Counted from the stretch's first letter, positions 17,909-26,863 are shown. The stretch: DNA of 43,352 nt from Gemmatimonadota bacterium (GCA_028876525.1 JAGWRI010000049.1:1-43352), one strand, 5' to 3'. Made by a program: numbers and translations. The notes: generated by a model from the letters alone, not told the origin.

Positions 17909-18446
17909 CGGCCCTCCGCTTGCCCAGCACCACCGCGCCGACGATGGCGGCCAGCAGCACCACGCTGGTCACCTCGAAGGCGAGGAGATACTCGTGGAAC
18001 AGGGGGCCGGCCACGGGCGCGATGGCGCCCTCGGCCGCCACCTGCTGCGCGGCGTAGCCGGCCGGCAGCGTATACGGCGCCGCGGTCGCGCCGCGGACGA
18101 GCGTGAACAGCTCGGCCACGAGCCCGAGGCCCACCGCGCCGGCGGCGAGCTTCCACCACAGGCCGCGGGCGTCGGCCAGCTCGGCCGGGTGCCCCAGATT
18201 CAGGAGCATGATGACGAACAGGAACACCACCATGATCGCGCCGGCGTACACGAGCACCTGGATGACGCCGATGAACTGGGCGTCGAGCATCACGTACAGC
18301 GCGGCGAGAGAGAACATCACCACGACCAGCCACATCGCCGCCGAAACCGGGCTCCGGCGGGTCACGAACACCACCGCCGACGCCATGGCCACGAGCCCGA
18401 ACAGGTAGAAGTGGAAGGTGTAGAACAGCGAGGGAACGTCCGGCAT
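17898..18446 (-). CDS. nuoJ: NADH:quinone oxidoreductase subunit J
   Basis: A 182-residue membrane subunit of complex I with five predicted helices. The helix [27 protein letters not shown], quoted here only in part ([19 protein letters not shown]), holds the flexible YAGAI segment thought to link quinone reduction to proton pumping. The ATG at 18446 shares one base with the nuoI stop; the track ORF beginning at 18788 is an artefact over nuoI. The 3' end overlaps nuoK by 11 nt. Confidence 0.96.
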   Translation of the reverse strand: MPDVPSLFYTFHFYLFGLVAMASAVVFVTRRSPVSAAMWLVVVMFSLAALYVMLDAQFIGVIQVLVYAGAIMVVFLFVIMLLNLGHPAELADARGLWWKLAAGAVGLGLVAELFTLVRGATAAPYTLPAGYAAQQVAAEGAIAPVAGPLFHEYLLAFEVTSVVLLAAIVGAVVLGKRRADAR

Positions 18447-18943
18447 CACTCCCCCTTCGGGTCGGCGGGGTCCCACAGCTCGCACACCGGGTGCGTCTGC
18501 GCCATCAGCCGCTCGAGGTCGTACACGAACCCCTGCCGGCTGTATTCCGAATTCTCGTAGTGCCGGCCGAGGTGGATCGCCTCTTCGGGGCACACCTCCT
18601 GGCAGTAGCCGCAGAAGATGCAGCGGAATTCGTCGATCTCGAACACGAGCGGATAGCGGTTCCCCTGCTCGTCCTCGCCCGGCACCAGCTTGATGCAGTT
18701 CGCCGGGCAGATCGACGGGCACAGCCCGCACGCCACGCACTTCGCCTTGCCGTCCTCGGTGGTCAGCATCCGGTGCGTGCCCCGCCACCGCGGCGAGAGC
18801 GGCTTCTTCTGCTCGGGATACTGCGTCGTCACCTTCTGCGGACTGAGCAGGTGCTTGGCCGTGAGGGCCATGCCCTTGAGCGTCGCCCGGATGTAGCTCG
18901 TCTGGGCGACGGGCCGGTCCAGCACCTTGACGCCGATGGCCAT
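18446..18943 (-). CDS. nuoI: NADH:quinone oxidoreductase subunit I (8Fe ferredoxin type)
   Basis: A 165-residue peripheral-arm subunit carrying clusters N6a and N6b, which pass electrons towards NuoB. Two complete 4Fe-4S motifs are visible: CVACGLCPSICP (C69, C72, C75, C79) and CIFCGYCQEVCP (C108, C111, C114, C118). The start MAIGVKVLDRP at 18943 overlaps the nuoH stop by one base and gives the family length; the 631-residue frame in the track is spurious upstream. Confidence 0.97.
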   Translation of the reverse strand: MAIGVKVLDRPVAQTSYIRATLKGMALTAKHLLSPQKVTTQYPEQKKPLSPRWRGTHRMLTTEDGKAKCVACGLCPSICPANCIKLVPGEDEQGNRYPLVFEIDEFRCIFCGYCQEVCPEEAIHLGRHYENSEYSRQGFVYDLERLMAQTHPVCELWDPADPKGE

Positions 18944-20223
18944 CAGTTGCGGCCCTCCGTCATCAACGCCGAGCGCGCCGCGAGGGCGCGCAGCTTCTCG
19001 ACGTTCCGTTGGTCGAGTCTCGAATAGGCCGGGCTGATCAGCCGGCCGCGGTCGATCAGGAAGAGCAGGACCGCCACGATCACCACGTTCAGGCCCAGCA
19101 GCGCGCCGCCGAACGCCCACGACCCGCGCGCCACGCCGGCCGCGTCGAGCCCGAGAATGGCGCTGGCGATCACCACGATGTACCCCAGCGACAGCGGCAG
19201 CAGCAGCTTCCAGCCCAGCGCCATCAGCTGATCGTACCGGAACCGCGGCAGCGTCCAGCGAATCCACATGTAGAAGAACACGAAGAACAGCGTCTTGAAG
19301 GCGAAGAACGCCCCCGTCGCCACCGTCTTCCACACCGTCCACGGCGCCACGTCCCAGTGCCCCGGGATGTCCCAGCCGCCGAAGAACAGCGTCACCATCA
19401 GCGCGCTGGCCGTCACCATGTTCGCGTACTCGGCAATGAAGAACATCGAGAACTTCATCGCGCTGTACTCGGCGTGGTAGCCGGCCACCAGCTCCGACTC
19501 CGCCTCGGGCAGGTCGAACGGCAGGCGGTTCGTCTCGGCGAACGCCGAGATCAGGAAGACCAGGAACGCCACCGTGAGGCCGAGCACGTTCCACATCCCG
19601 TTGGCCTGCTGCCGCACGATGTCGCCCAGCGCCACGTTCCCCGCCAGCAGCAGCACCGGGATCGTGGACATGCCCATGGCGATCTCGTACGACACCATCT
19701 GGGCGCTGGAGCGCAGCCCGCCCAGCAGCGCGTACTTGTTGTTCGAGCTCCACCCGGCCAGCACGATGCCGTACACGCCCAGCGACGAGACGGCGAGGAT
19801 GAACAGGTAGCCCACCGGCAACGGGGCCACGACCATGTCGATCAGCCCCCACGGCGTGGGCAGCGGCGACGCGAACGGGATCACGCACCACGTGAGCAGC
19901 GCCGGCACGAACGACATGGCCGGCGCGAGCACGAACAGCGGCAGATTCGCGGCGCTCGGGTACGTCTCCTCCTTCATGATGTTCTTGAGGCCGTCGGCCG
20001 CGGGCTGGAGCAGCCCGCCCGGTCCCACGCGGTTCGGCCCCAGGCGGTCCTGGATCCACGCCGAAATCTTGCGTTCGGCCAGCGTGAGCAGGGCGACCGT
20101 GACCATGTAGAGCGAGAACACGACCACCATCTTGATGACGGTGGCAATGAGGTAGACGGCCCCCGACGGCGGCGGGAGCTGCGGCGTGGCGATCTGCAGC
20201 AGCGCGTGGACGGGGGGCATCAT
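18943..20223 (-). CDS. nuoH: NADH:quinone oxidoreductase subunit H
   Basis: A 426-residue membrane subunit of about eight helices that forms the quinone-entry chamber with NuoB and NuoD. Motifs include LAERKISAWIQDRLGPNRVGP, quoted in part as ERKISAWIQDRLGPNRVG, DGLKNIMKEE, AETNRLPFDLPEAESELVAG and YHAEYSAMKF. At about 426 residues it is longer than the E. coli subunit, with extra C-terminal residues (YSRLDQRNVEKLRALAARS). There are two adjacent ATGs: 20223 gives a 4-nt overlap with nuoG, 20220 a 1-nt overlap, so the start is uncertain by one residue. Confidence 0.96.
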   Translation of the reverse strand: MMPPVHALLQIATPQLPPPSGAVYLIATVIKMVVVFSLYMVTVALLTLAERKISAWIQDRLGPNRVGPGGLLQPAADGLKNIMKEETYPSAANLPLFVLAPAMSFVPALLTWCVIPFASPLPTPWGLIDMVVAPLPVGYLFILAVSSLGVYGIVLAGWSSNNKYALLGGLRSSAQMVSYEIAMGMSTIPVLLLAGNVALGDIVRQQANGMWNVLGLTVAFLVFLISAFAETNRLPFDLPEAESELVAGYHAEYSAMKFSMFFIAEYANMVTASALMVTLFFGGWDIPGHWDVAPWTVWKTVATGAFFAFKTLFFVFFYMWIRWTLPRFRYDQLMALGWKLLLPLSLGYIVVIASAILGLDAAGVARGSWAFGGALLGLNVVIVAVLLFLIDRGRLISPAYSRLDQRNVEKLRALAARSALMTEGRN

Positions 20224-21788
20224 GCGACCGCCCCCGTCCCCGCGCCCGCCACGAGCGCGCCCTTGAGGCCCAGCGCTTCGTAGGACATGCCGGCGAATTC
20301 GGAATGTGCGGCCGCGAGCGCGTCGAACACCTCGCTCGCAAGCAGGTAGTTGGCCGACTCGCCGAGCGCGGCGAGGAGATCGGCCGCGACGGCCCAGCTG
20401 GGCCGAGAGAAGCCCGGGCCGGACCTGGCCTGGCGGAAGCGCTGGACGCGGCCCCGCAGGTTCGTGAAGGTGCCCTCCTCCTCGACCACGTTCGTGATCG
20501 GGAGGACCACGGTGGCGGCGTGGCGCGCCCAGGCGGGGAGCGTCGTGCCGATGACCACGATCGCGCCCGCCCGCGCCACGTCGGGCGCGTCCAGGCCGGC
20601 CAGCTCCTCGTCGGCCACGACGAGCACGTCGCCCGCCTGGAGCCCGGCCAGCGGCGCGTTGGCGCGCGCCAGCCCGAACAGCTCCGCCCCGCGGCCGTTG
20701 GGCGCGAGGTCGGCGCGGCGCGCCAGGTCGTTCACGCCGGGCAGCGGCGCCTCGTCGCCCTGGCGGACGCGGAAGGCGCCCGCGCCCCCCGTCTTCTTCA
20801 CGAGCCGCGAGAGCAGGAACAGCGCTTCGTTGGGCAGGCCGGGCGAGGCGAGCACGAACGCCCGCTTGCCCTTGAGCAGCGCGGCGGCCTCGGCCACCGC
20901 GCCCTCCCACTCGGTCACCGCCAGCGCATCGCCGCGGCGGACCATCGGGTACTCGACGCGGTCCTGGCGGTTCATCCACCGGTAGTCGAGGCGCCCCTGG
21001 TCGCACATGAAGAAGTGGTTGACCTCCTCGTTGGCCCGCGGGCGCAGCCGCACCACGAGGTTGTCGCGCGTCTCGACGATCATGTTGCATCCCTGCGAGC
21101 ATCCGGGGCAGACCGAGGCGGTGCGGTCCACTTCCCAGGCGCGCACCTTGTTGAGCGAGTCCTTGGAGAGGAGGGCGCCCACCGGGCACAGGTCGATGAC
21201 GTTGCCGGCCCAGGGGTGCGTCAGGTCCTTCCCCTCGAACTTGCCGATCAGCGCCCGGTCGCCGCGCTCGCTCACGTTGAGCGCCGCGTCCTGCGCCACG
21301 TCGTCCATGAACCGGACGCACCGGGTGCAGAGGATGCACCGGTTGGCGACGTACATGACGTCGCCGCCGAAGTCCTCGACGGGGTTGAAGCGCTTGCCCT
21401 CGCGAAGGCGGCCCTCGGCGCGCCCTTCCTGGTACGTGTAGTCCTGCAGCTCGCACTCGCCGGCCTGGTCGCAGATCGGGCAGTCCAGCGGGTGGTTGAT
21501 GAGCAGCATCTCGAGCACGCCCTTGCGGGCCTCGAGCGCCTTGGGCGAGTGGACGTGCACCACCTGCCCGTCGGCTACCGCGGTCGCGCACGAGGGCGCG
21601 AGCTTGGGCGCCTTCTCGACCTCGACCAGGCACATGCGACACACGCCGGCCACGGGAAGACCGGGGTGGTAGCAGTAGTGCGGGATGAGGACGCCCGCGG
21701 TCTTGGCCGCTTCCAGGATCGACGTGCCCGCGGGCACCGACACCGCGCGGCCTTCGATCGTCAGGTTGATCATCTTGGGGTCGGCCAT
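20220..21788 (-). CDS. nuoG: NADH:quinone oxidoreductase subunit G
   Basis: A 522-residue peripheral-arm subunit. The N-terminal ferredoxin domain binds a 2Fe-2S cluster (HYCYHPG, GVCRMCLVE), followed by the His-ligated N5 motif (NHPLDCPICDQAGECELQD) and the N4 motif (CILCTRCVRF with CPVGAL). A CPGCSQGC motif with a fourth cysteine 27 residues further on fits the extra N7 cluster (C-x2-C-x3-C-x27-C). The molybdopterin-like C-terminal region is short, so the protein is much smaller than the roughly 780-900 residue forms of Thermus or E. coli. The frame is intact to its stop, which overlaps nuoH. ATG 21788 shares a base with the nuoF stop. Confidence 0.94.
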   Translation of the reverse strand: MADPKMINLTIEGRAVSVPAGTSILEAAKTAGVLIPHYCYHPGLPVAGVCRMCLVEVEKAPKLAPSCATAVADGQVVHVHSPKALEARKGVLEMLLINHPLDCPICDQAGECELQDYTYQEGRAEGRLREGKRFNPVEDFGGDVMYVANRCILCTRCVRFMDDVAQDAALNVSERGDRALIGKFEGKDLTHPWAGNVIDLCPVGALLSKDSLNKVRAWEVDRTASVCPGCSQGCNMIVETRDNLVVRLRPRANEEVNHFFMCDQGRLDYRWMNRQDRVEYPMVRRGDALAVTEWEGAVAEAAALLKGKRAFVLASPGLPNEALFLLSRLVKKTGGAGAFRVRQGDEAPLPGVNDLARRADLAPNGRGAELFGLARANAPLAGLQAGDVLVVADEELAGLDAPDVARAGAIVVIGTTLPAWARHAATVVLPITNVVEEEGTFTNLRGRVQRFRQARSGPGFSRPSWAVAADLLAALGESANYLLASEVFDALAAAHSEFAGMSYEALGLKGALVAGAGTGAVA

Positions 21789-23101
21789 CACACCACCGCC
21801 GGGACCATCACGGTCGCCTTGGTCTTGATCAGGGCCTCGAAATCGCCGCGGAACTTGCCGATGCCGGTCACGACGGGCACCGCGCAGGAATCGCTGAGCA
21901 CGCAGATCGTCTTGCCCGTCATGTTGTCGGCAATCTCGAGCAGGGTGTCGAGATCCTCGCTCGTGCCGTCGCCGGCCACGATCCGTTCGAGGATGCGCGT
22001 GGTCCAGCCGGTGCCCTCGCGGCACTGGGTGCACTGGGCGCAGCTCTCGTGCGCGAAGAAGCGCGCCGCGCGGGCGATCTGCTTGACCAGGTTCTGGTGG
22101 TCGTCGATGACGATGACACCGCCCGAGCCGAGCATCGTGCCGTGCTCGACGAACCCTTCGTAGTCCATGAAGCTGGCCTCGGCCTCGTCCACCGTCTGGA
22201 TGGGGACCGAGATCCCGCCGGGGATGATCGCCTTGAAGCGCCGTCCGGGGAGCGGGCCGCCGCACAGGTCGTACAGGAAGTCCTTGAACGGGAAGCCGAG
22301 CGGCACCTCGTAGTTGCCGGGGCGCTGCACGTTGCCGCACACCGAGAAGAGCTTGGTGCCGGTGCTCTTCGGGTTGTCGGCGCGGCCGATCTTCCGGTAC
22401 CAGTCGGCGCCGTTGTTGAGGATGTGCGGAACGGCGGCCAGGGTCTCGACGTTGTTGATCGTGGTCGGCATGCCGAACACGCCGGCCACCGCCGGGAAGG
22501 GCGGCTTGATGCGCGGGTTGCCGCGGCGCCCCTCGATCGAGTTCATGAGCGCCGTCTCCTCGCCGCAGATGTAGGCGCCGGCGCCGCGGTGGACGTAGAC
22601 GTTGACCGTCTTGCCGGAGCCCATGGCGTTCGGGCCGAGGATGCCGGCGGCGTACGCCTCGCGGAGGGCCGCCTCCATGCGCGCGATGGGCTCGGTGAAC
22701 TCGCCCCGGATGTAGACGTAGCAGGTCTCGGCGCCGATGGCGTAGGCGCCGATCGCGCACCCCTCGATGAGGGCGTGCGGCGTCCAGCGCATGATCTCGC
22801 GGTCCTTGAACGTGCCGGGCTCGGACTCGTCGGCGTTGCAGCACAGGTAGTGCGGCTTGCCGTCGTCGAGCTTCATGAACGACCACTTGACGCCGGTCGG
22901 GAAGCCGGCGCCGCCGCGGCCGCGGAGGCCCGACTCCTTGACGATGGCCGTGATTTCGGTGGGCGCCATCCCGAGCGCCTTCCGCAGCGCCGCGTACCCG
23001 CCGCGCTGCTTCCATCCGTCGAGCGAGATCGCGCCGGCGTCGCCGAAGTACTTCGACAGCACCGGCATCTCGCGGTCGTGCGGCTTGTGCGGATATCCCA
23101 T
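21788..23101 (-). CDS. nuoF: NADH:quinone oxidoreductase subunit F (NADH/FMN-binding)
   Basis: A 437-residue subunit where NADH is oxidised. The FMN/NADH loop GLRGRGGAGFPTGVKW, the NADH-binding GAGAYICGEETALMNSIEG and the N3 cluster motif ESCAQCTQCREGTGW are present, with the fourth cysteine in LSDSCAVP. Family proteins usually read ESCGxCxPCR, so the A and Q here are mild substitutions that keep all cysteines. ATG 23101 overlaps the nuoE stop by one base (TAATG); the 565-residue track frame is over-extended. Confidence 0.97.
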   Translation of the reverse strand: MGYPHKPHDREMPVLSKYFGDAGAISLDGWKQRGGYAALRKALGMAPTEITAIVKESGLRGRGGAGFPTGVKWSFMKLDDGKPHYLCCNADESEPGTFKDREIMRWTPHALIEGCAIGAYAIGAETCYVYIRGEFTEPIARMEAALREAYAAGILGPNAMGSGKTVNVYVHRGAGAYICGEETALMNSIEGRRGNPRIKPPFPAVAGVFGMPTTINNVETLAAVPHILNNGADWYRKIGRADNPKSTGTKLFSVCGNVQRPGNYEVPLGFPFKDFLYDLCGGPLPGRRFKAIIPGGISVPIQTVDEAEASFMDYEGFVEHGTMLGSGGVIVIDDHQNLVKQIARAARFFAHESCAQCTQCREGTGWTTRILERIVAGDGTSEDLDTLLEIADNMTGKTICVLSDSCAVPVVTGIGKFRGDFEALIKTKATVMVPAVV

Positions 23102-23643
23102 TATTTCAAACCCGCCAGGATGTCGGGCACCTTCTCGGGCGTCACCGACTCCAGGAAGTCTTCGTTGATCATGACCGGGGTCGCGAACCCGCAGGCGCCG
23201 AGGCATTCGACCTCGATCACCGTGTACTTCCCGTCGGCCGACGTCACGCCCAGGGCCTCGCAGCCGGTGTGGCGGAGGAACGCGTCGCGCACGTCCTCGG
23301 CGCCGCAGACGGCGCAGGGCGACGTCGTGCAGACCTGGATGAAGTGCTTTCCCACCGGATGCTGGTGGTACATGGTGTAGAAGCTCACCACGCCCTTGAC
23401 GTAGGCCGGGGTCAGCTCGAGCACCTCGGCCACCTCGGCCATCGCTTCCTCGCTGATCCAGCCGCGCGCGTGCTGTACCATCCACAGCGCGGGCAGGAGC
23501 AGGGCGCGCTTGGTGGGGTAGCGCTTGCCCAGCTCGTCGAGCTCGGCCCGGGCCTGCCCCACGAACACCGGCGTGTGCGGCGCTCCGTGCGCGGCGTGGG
23601 GCGCGTCGGCGGGGGCGTCGGCGCTCATCTCTCGCGGACTCAC
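23101..23643 (-). CDS. nuoE: NADH:quinone oxidoreductase subunit E
   Basis: A thioredoxin-like 2Fe-2S subunit (cluster N1a), 180 residues from GTG 23643 or 175 from ATG 23628. The four ligands are C105 and C110 in QVCTTSPCAVCG and C147 and C151 in ECLGACGFAP-like ECLGACGFATP. The GTG start is preferred: it forms the GTGA overlap with the nuoD stop seen at other junctions here, and GGGAGAG lies 8 nt upstream, whereas the purine-rich stretch before the ATG is too close. The first 25 residues are an Ala/His/Pro-rich extension before the conserved domain. Confidence 0.94.
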   Translation of the reverse strand: MSPREMSADAPADAPHAAHGAPHTPVFVGQARAELDELGKRYPTKRALLLPALWMVQHARGWISEEAMAEVAEVLELTPAYVKGVVSFYTMYHQHPVGKHFIQVCTTSPCAVCGAEDVRDAFLRHTGCEALGVTSADGKYTVIEVECLGACGFATPVMINEDFLESVTPEKVPDILAGLK

Positions 23644-24953
23644 CGGTCGATCTCTCCCATGACGATGTCGATGCTGGCGTTGATCGCGATCACGTCCGAC
23701 AGCAGATGGCCCTCGACCATCTTCGGGATGGCCGAGAGGTTCACGAACGAGGGGGGCCGGATCCGCCAGCGGACCGGCTTCGGCGTGCCGTCGGACACCA
23801 TGTAGTAGCCCTTCTCTCCCTTGGGGCTCTCGACCGCGACGTACGCCTCGCCGATGGGCGGACGCGGCCCCTCCATGACCTGCTTGAAGTGATGGATCAT
23901 GGACTCCATGTCGCTGGTGGCCTTCTGCTTGGGCGGCAGGATGACGCGGTGGTCGTCCACGTTCACCGGGCCGTCGGGCAGCCGCCGGATGGCCTGCTCG
24001 AGGATCCGCACCGACTGCCGGATCTCCTCCACCCGCACCAGGTAGCGGTCGTACACGTCGCCGCTCGTCCCCACCGGGACGTCGAAGTCGTAGGTCTCGT
24101 AGTCGAGGTACGGGAAGTCGCGGCGCACGTCGTACGCCACGCCCGAGGCGCGGAGCATCGGGCCGGACAGGCCGTAGTTCAGCGCCTCCTCGCCCGACAT
24201 GGCGCCGATGCCGATCGTGCGCCCCACCCAGACGCCGTTCTTGGACAGCATGCGCTCGGCTTCGTCGATCGTCTTGGGGAGGCTCTTCACGAAGCCGGTC
24301 AGCTTGTCCATGAAGCCGTCGGGGATGTCGGCCGCCATCCCGCCCACGCGGGTGAGCGAGGTCGTGAGGCGCGCCCCGATCCACATCTCGAGCAGCTCGT
24401 AGATCCGCTCGCGCTCCTCGAACAGCCAGAGGAACGGGGTGAAGGCGCCGATGTCGATGCACGTCGTGCCCCACCAGACGAGGTGCGACATGATGCGCGA
24501 CAGCTCCAGCGCGATCACGCGCAGCACCTTGCACCGCTCGGTGATCTCGAGCCCGAACAGCCGCTCGGCGCCGAGCGCGAACGCCACGTTGTTGCCCGGC
24601 GAGTTCAGGTAGTCCTCGCGGTCGGTCCACGGGATGACCTGGTTGTACGTGCGGTATTCGCCGATCTTTTCGAACCCGCAGTGCAGGTAGCCGATGTGCG
24701 GCACGCACCGCACCACCGTCTCGCCGTCCAGCTCGAGCACCAGCCGCAGCACGCCGTGGGTGGCGGGGTGCTGGGGGCCGATGTTGATGAGCATGTGCTC
24801 GCCGGCGAGATCGGGCTCGATCGCCTCGGGCGCCGCCATCGGGACCACGTTGCCCTGCTGGTCGGTCACGAGGGGCACGCGCACCGGGCGCCCCTGCGCG
24901 TCGAGGCCGGACGTGGAGAGCTGAACGTCCACCGTGCGTTTGGTCGTCGGCAT
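23640..24953 (-). CDS. nuoD: NADH:quinone oxidoreductase subunit D
   Basis: A 437-residue hydrogenase-like subunit that forms the quinone-binding cavity with NuoB. The quinone-site histidine lies in NIGPQHPATHGVLRL, and EKIGEYRTYNQ, SPGNNVAFALG and the C-terminal DVIAINASIDIVMGEIDR are canonical. The N-terminal 45 residues before the conserved core are extra and lack known motifs. NuoC and NuoD are separate genes here, not fused as in E. coli. It starts 3 nt after nuoC. Confidence 0.97.
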   Translation of the reverse strand: MPTTKRTVDVQLSTSGLDAQGRPVRVPLVTDQQGNVVPMAAPEAIEPDLAGEHMLINIGPQHPATHGVLRLVLELDGETVVRCVPHIGYLHCGFEKIGEYRTYNQVIPWTDREDYLNSPGNNVAFALGAERLFGLEITERCKVLRVIALELSRIMSHLVWWGTTCIDIGAFTPFLWLFEERERIYELLEMWIGARLTTSLTRVGGMAADIPDGFMDKLTGFVKSLPKTIDEAERMLSKNGVWVGRTIGIGAMSGEEALNYGLSGPMLRASGVAYDVRRDFPYLDYETYDFDVPVGTSGDVYDRYLVRVEEIRQSVRILEQAIRRLPDGPVNVDDHRVILPPKQKATSDMESMIHHFKQVMEGPRPPIGEAYVAVESPKGEKGYYMVSDGTPKPVRWRIRPPSFVNLSAIPKMVEGHLLSDVIAINASIDIVMGEIDR

Positions 24954-24956
24954 GCG

Positions 24957-25661
24957 CTACTCCCCCGCCTTCTCGCCGGCCTTGAGGCGCCGGCGCATTT
25001 CCTCGGGCAGATCCGCGAACGCGTCCACCACCGACAGCTCTTCCATGGAGTAGCGGGCCTCGGGATTGGCCGCCAGCGCCTGGCGGAGCTGCTCGGCGCG
25101 GCTGAACCGGCCGCGCAGCGGAAAGTCCTTCCGCAGCGGGAAGCCCTCGCGGTAGTCCTCCCAGAGCAGGATCCGCCGCAGGTCGGGATGTCCGGTGAAG
25201 CGGATGCCGAACATGTCGTAGCACTCCCGCTCGAGCCAGTCGGCGCTCCTGTACACGCTCCACACGCTCGGCACGGCGAGCTCGGCGCCCCGGGCCAGCT
25301 CGACCTTGAGGCGAAGGAAGCGGCGGTAGGCGATGGACCGCAGGTGCCACACGACCTCGATCGGGTGCTCGGGGTCGCGGTGCTCGACGGCCGTCACGTC
25401 GGAGAGGTACTCGTAGCGCTGCGCCGGGTCGTCGTGCAGCCAGCGCACGACGTCGAGCAGCCGGTCGTTGGCCACGACGACGTTGGTCTCGCCGCGCACG
25501 ACGTGCGCGCGCCGGATCGCGTCGCCGAACCGCGTGCGGAGCGCCGCCGCCGAGGGGTTGGCCTCGCCCCCGGTCAGAGGCACGTTGCGCGGGGTGGCGG
25601 GGGCCGGGGCGTCGCCGCCCAGCGCGCTCCCCGCCACGATCGGAGTGAAGGCGTCGCTCAC
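24957..25661 (-). CDS. nuoC: NADH:quinone oxidoreductase subunit C
   Basis: A 234-residue peripheral-arm subunit of the 30-kDa family, which has no cofactor and packs against NuoD. The conserved patch [22 protein letters not shown]-type sequence ([20 protein letters not shown]) and [14 protein letters not shown] identify it. The GTG at 25661 overlaps the nuoB stop (GTGA) and gives a slightly long N-terminus rich in Ala and Pro (residues 1-35) before the conserved domain. The longer track frame to 25967 overlaps nuoB and is not real. Confidence 0.95.
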   Translation of the reverse strand: MSDAFTPIVAGSALGGDAPAPATPRNVPLTGGEANPSAAALRTRFGDAIRRAHVVRGETNVVVANDRLLDVVRWLHDDPAQRYEYLSDVTAVEHRDPEHPIEVVWHLRSIAYRRFLRLKVELARGAELAVPSVWSVYRSADWLERECYDMFGIRFTGHPDLRRILLWEDYREGFPLRKDFPLRGRFSRAEQLRQALAANPEARYSMEELSVVDAFADLPEEMRRRLKAGEKAGE

Positions 25662-26281
25662 AGGCCGGACCGGGTCTGGTGGACGGAGTTGCCGAACGGC
25701 TCGGACAGCTCGTCGATGAGCGACGGCGGGAGGTACAGCTGGCTCTTCGGATCGGGCTCGATCTCGCGCCGCAGGGTCGGGTCGGCGGCGCGCTCCTTCT
25801 TGACCTTTTCCTGGAGGAGCATGATGCCGTAGATCAGGGCGTCGGGACGCGGCGGGCAGCCGGGCACGTAGACGTCCACCGGCACCACGGTGTCGATGCC
25901 CTGCGTCACGGCGTACGTGTCGAACATGCCGCCGGTCGAGGCGCAGGCGCCCATCGAGATGCACCACTTGGGCTGCGGCATCTGCTGCCAGATGCGGCGG
26001 ATGATCGGAGCCAGCTTGAACGGCAGGCGGCCGGCGCAGATGAGCACGTCGGCCTGGCGGGGCGAGAAGCTCATCCGCTCCATGCCGAACCGCGCGAGGT
26101 CGAAGTCGCTGGCGGCGCTGGCCATGAACTCGATGGCGCAGCAGGCGGTGCCGAAGGGCATCGGCCAGAGCGAGTTGGCGCGGGCCCAGTTGACGAGGAA
26201 GTCGAGCTTGGTGGTGATCCAGCTCTCCTGGGCCGGCGGCTCGAACGACACGGCCGCGTCAGGGCGCGAGGTCAATCCCAT
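25658..26281 (-). CDS. nuoB: NADH:quinone oxidoreductase subunit B
   Basis: A 207-residue subunit that holds cluster N2, the last iron-sulfur cluster before quinone. The ligands are in the tandem cysteines of [11 protein letters not shown], in [10 protein letters not shown] and in [10 protein letters not shown]. Length is a little over the usual, with a C-terminal tail past the core. ATG 26281 overlaps the end of nuoA by 10 nt. A segment encoding [10 protein letters not shown] resembles, at the DNA level, one arm of the hairpin between dcd and sdhB (see findings). Confidence 0.97.
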   Translation of the reverse strand: MGLTSRPDAAVSFEPPAQESWITTKLDFLVNWARANSLWPMPFGTACCAIEFMASAASDFDLARFGMERMSFSPRQADVLICAGRLPFKLAPIIRRIWQQMPQPKWCISMGACASTGGMFDTYAVTQGIDTVVPVDVYVPGCPPRPDALIYGIMLLQEKVKKERAADPTLRREIEPDPKSQLYLPPSLIDELSEPFGNSVHQTRSGL

Positions 26282-26676
26282 TGCAGGGCACCCTTCTTCC
26301 AAACGTAGATGAATCCGACGAGGAGGATGGCGATGAACACCAACATCTCGCCGAGGCCGAAGAACGAGACCTGCCCCGCGGGGCAGCTCCCGGCCACCAG
26401 GGGCACGGCGCACGACAGCTCACGGTAGTGCGCGCCCCACGGAATCATGAACACGGTCTCGATGTCGAAGATGATGAACAGCACCGCGACCATGTAGAAC
26501 TTCACCGAAAACCGCTCGCGGGCGTCGCCCAGCGGCGGGATGCCCGACTCGTACGGCGTCTGCTTCACCGGAGTGGGCCGCGGGCGCATCGTGAGATGCG
26601 AGAGCGCCAGCATCGCCACCGCGTTGAAGGCGGCGAAGCCGAGGAGGAGCAGAACTGGGAAATACGTGCGTTCCAT
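26272..26676 (-). CDS. nuoA: NADH:quinone oxidoreductase subunit A
   Basis: A 134-residue, three-helix membrane subunit of complex I and first gene of the 14-gene operon. The loop [20 protein letters not shown], quoted within the 20-residue limit, and [14 protein letters not shown] with its conserved acidic residues are typical. Helices lie near residues 5-25, 60-80 and 106-126. A GGAG ribosome binding site sits 4 nt before the ATG. A promoter and a palindrome lie in the leader upstream. Confidence 0.97.
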   Translation of the reverse strand: MERTYFPVLLLLGFAAFNAVAMLALSHLTMRPRPTPVKQTPYESGIPPLGDARERFSVKFYMVAVLFIIFDIETVFMIPWGAHYRELSCAVPLVAGSCPAGQVSFFGLGEMLVFIAILLVGFIYVWKKGALQWD

Positions 26677-26691
26677 AGCGCTCCGGACTTC

Positions 26692-26705
26692 GTGAAAACT
26701 TTCAC
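26692..26705 (-). promoter_or_regulatory. Palindromic site in the nuo leader, candidate Rex operator
   Basis: The plus strand reads GTGAAAACTTTCAC, a 14-bp inverted repeat with arms GTGAAA and TTTCAC. Its GTGAA-N4-TTCAC core is the inner part of the known Rex operator (TTGTGAA-N4-TTCACAA), although the outer bases do not match. It lies about 10-24 nt downstream of the predicted nuo transcription start, where a bound repressor would block elongation or initiation. Rex is known to control nuo genes in some bacteria. No rex gene is in the window. Confidence 0.45.
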
Positions 26706-26721
26706 TTGTTCCAGCGCCAAA

Positions 26722-26750
26722 AAGTTATCCATGCGTCCTACAGGGGTCAA
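26722..26750 (-). promoter_or_regulatory. Predicted sigma70-type promoter of nuoA-N
   Basis: TTGACC (5/6), a 17-nt spacer and TAACTT lie on the minus strand upstream of nuoA. The predicted start near 26715 gives a leader of about 38 nt containing the palindrome and the GGAG ribosome binding site. It is back to back with the dcd promoter on the other strand. Confidence 0.65.
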
Positions 26751-26778
26751 CCGAGCGTGGACGGGTGAGCCGACGTGC

Positions 26779-26807
26779 TTGGCGCACGTCGCCGCAACGG
26801 ATACATT
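26779..26807 (+). promoter_or_regulatory. Predicted sigma70-type promoter of dcd
   Basis: TTGGCG, a 17-nt spacer and TACATT (each 4/6 to consensus) lie on the plus strand upstream of dcd. The predicted start near 26814 gives a leader of about 50 nt. No clear ribosome binding site precedes the dcd ATG. Confidence 0.45.
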
Positions 26808-26863
26808 CCGGCGCGCGGCGACCCGCCGCCCCGGCCCGCCACCCTCGCCCGAACTGCCCCGCC

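Noticed and set aside
15429-18560. A 1043-residue plus-strand ORF, and many other long plus-strand ORFs opposite nuo, sdh and fab genes
   Set aside because: They are antisense shadows of certain genes in GC-rich DNA. Their proteins are biased in His, Arg, Asp and Glu, with no recognisable domain, and the minus-strand frames encode clear conserved proteins.
20220-21788. NuoG as a truncated pseudogene
   Set aside because: The frame is intact, all ligand cysteines for N1b, N5, N4 and N7 are present, and the stop is coupled to nuoH. A short form is more likely than decay.
26725-26733. A DnaA-box-like TTATCCATG upstream of nuoA
   Set aside because: It matches only 7 of 9 bases of the DnaA box, is single, and overlaps the predicted -10 of nuo. 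No cluster of boxes or origin genes is nearby.
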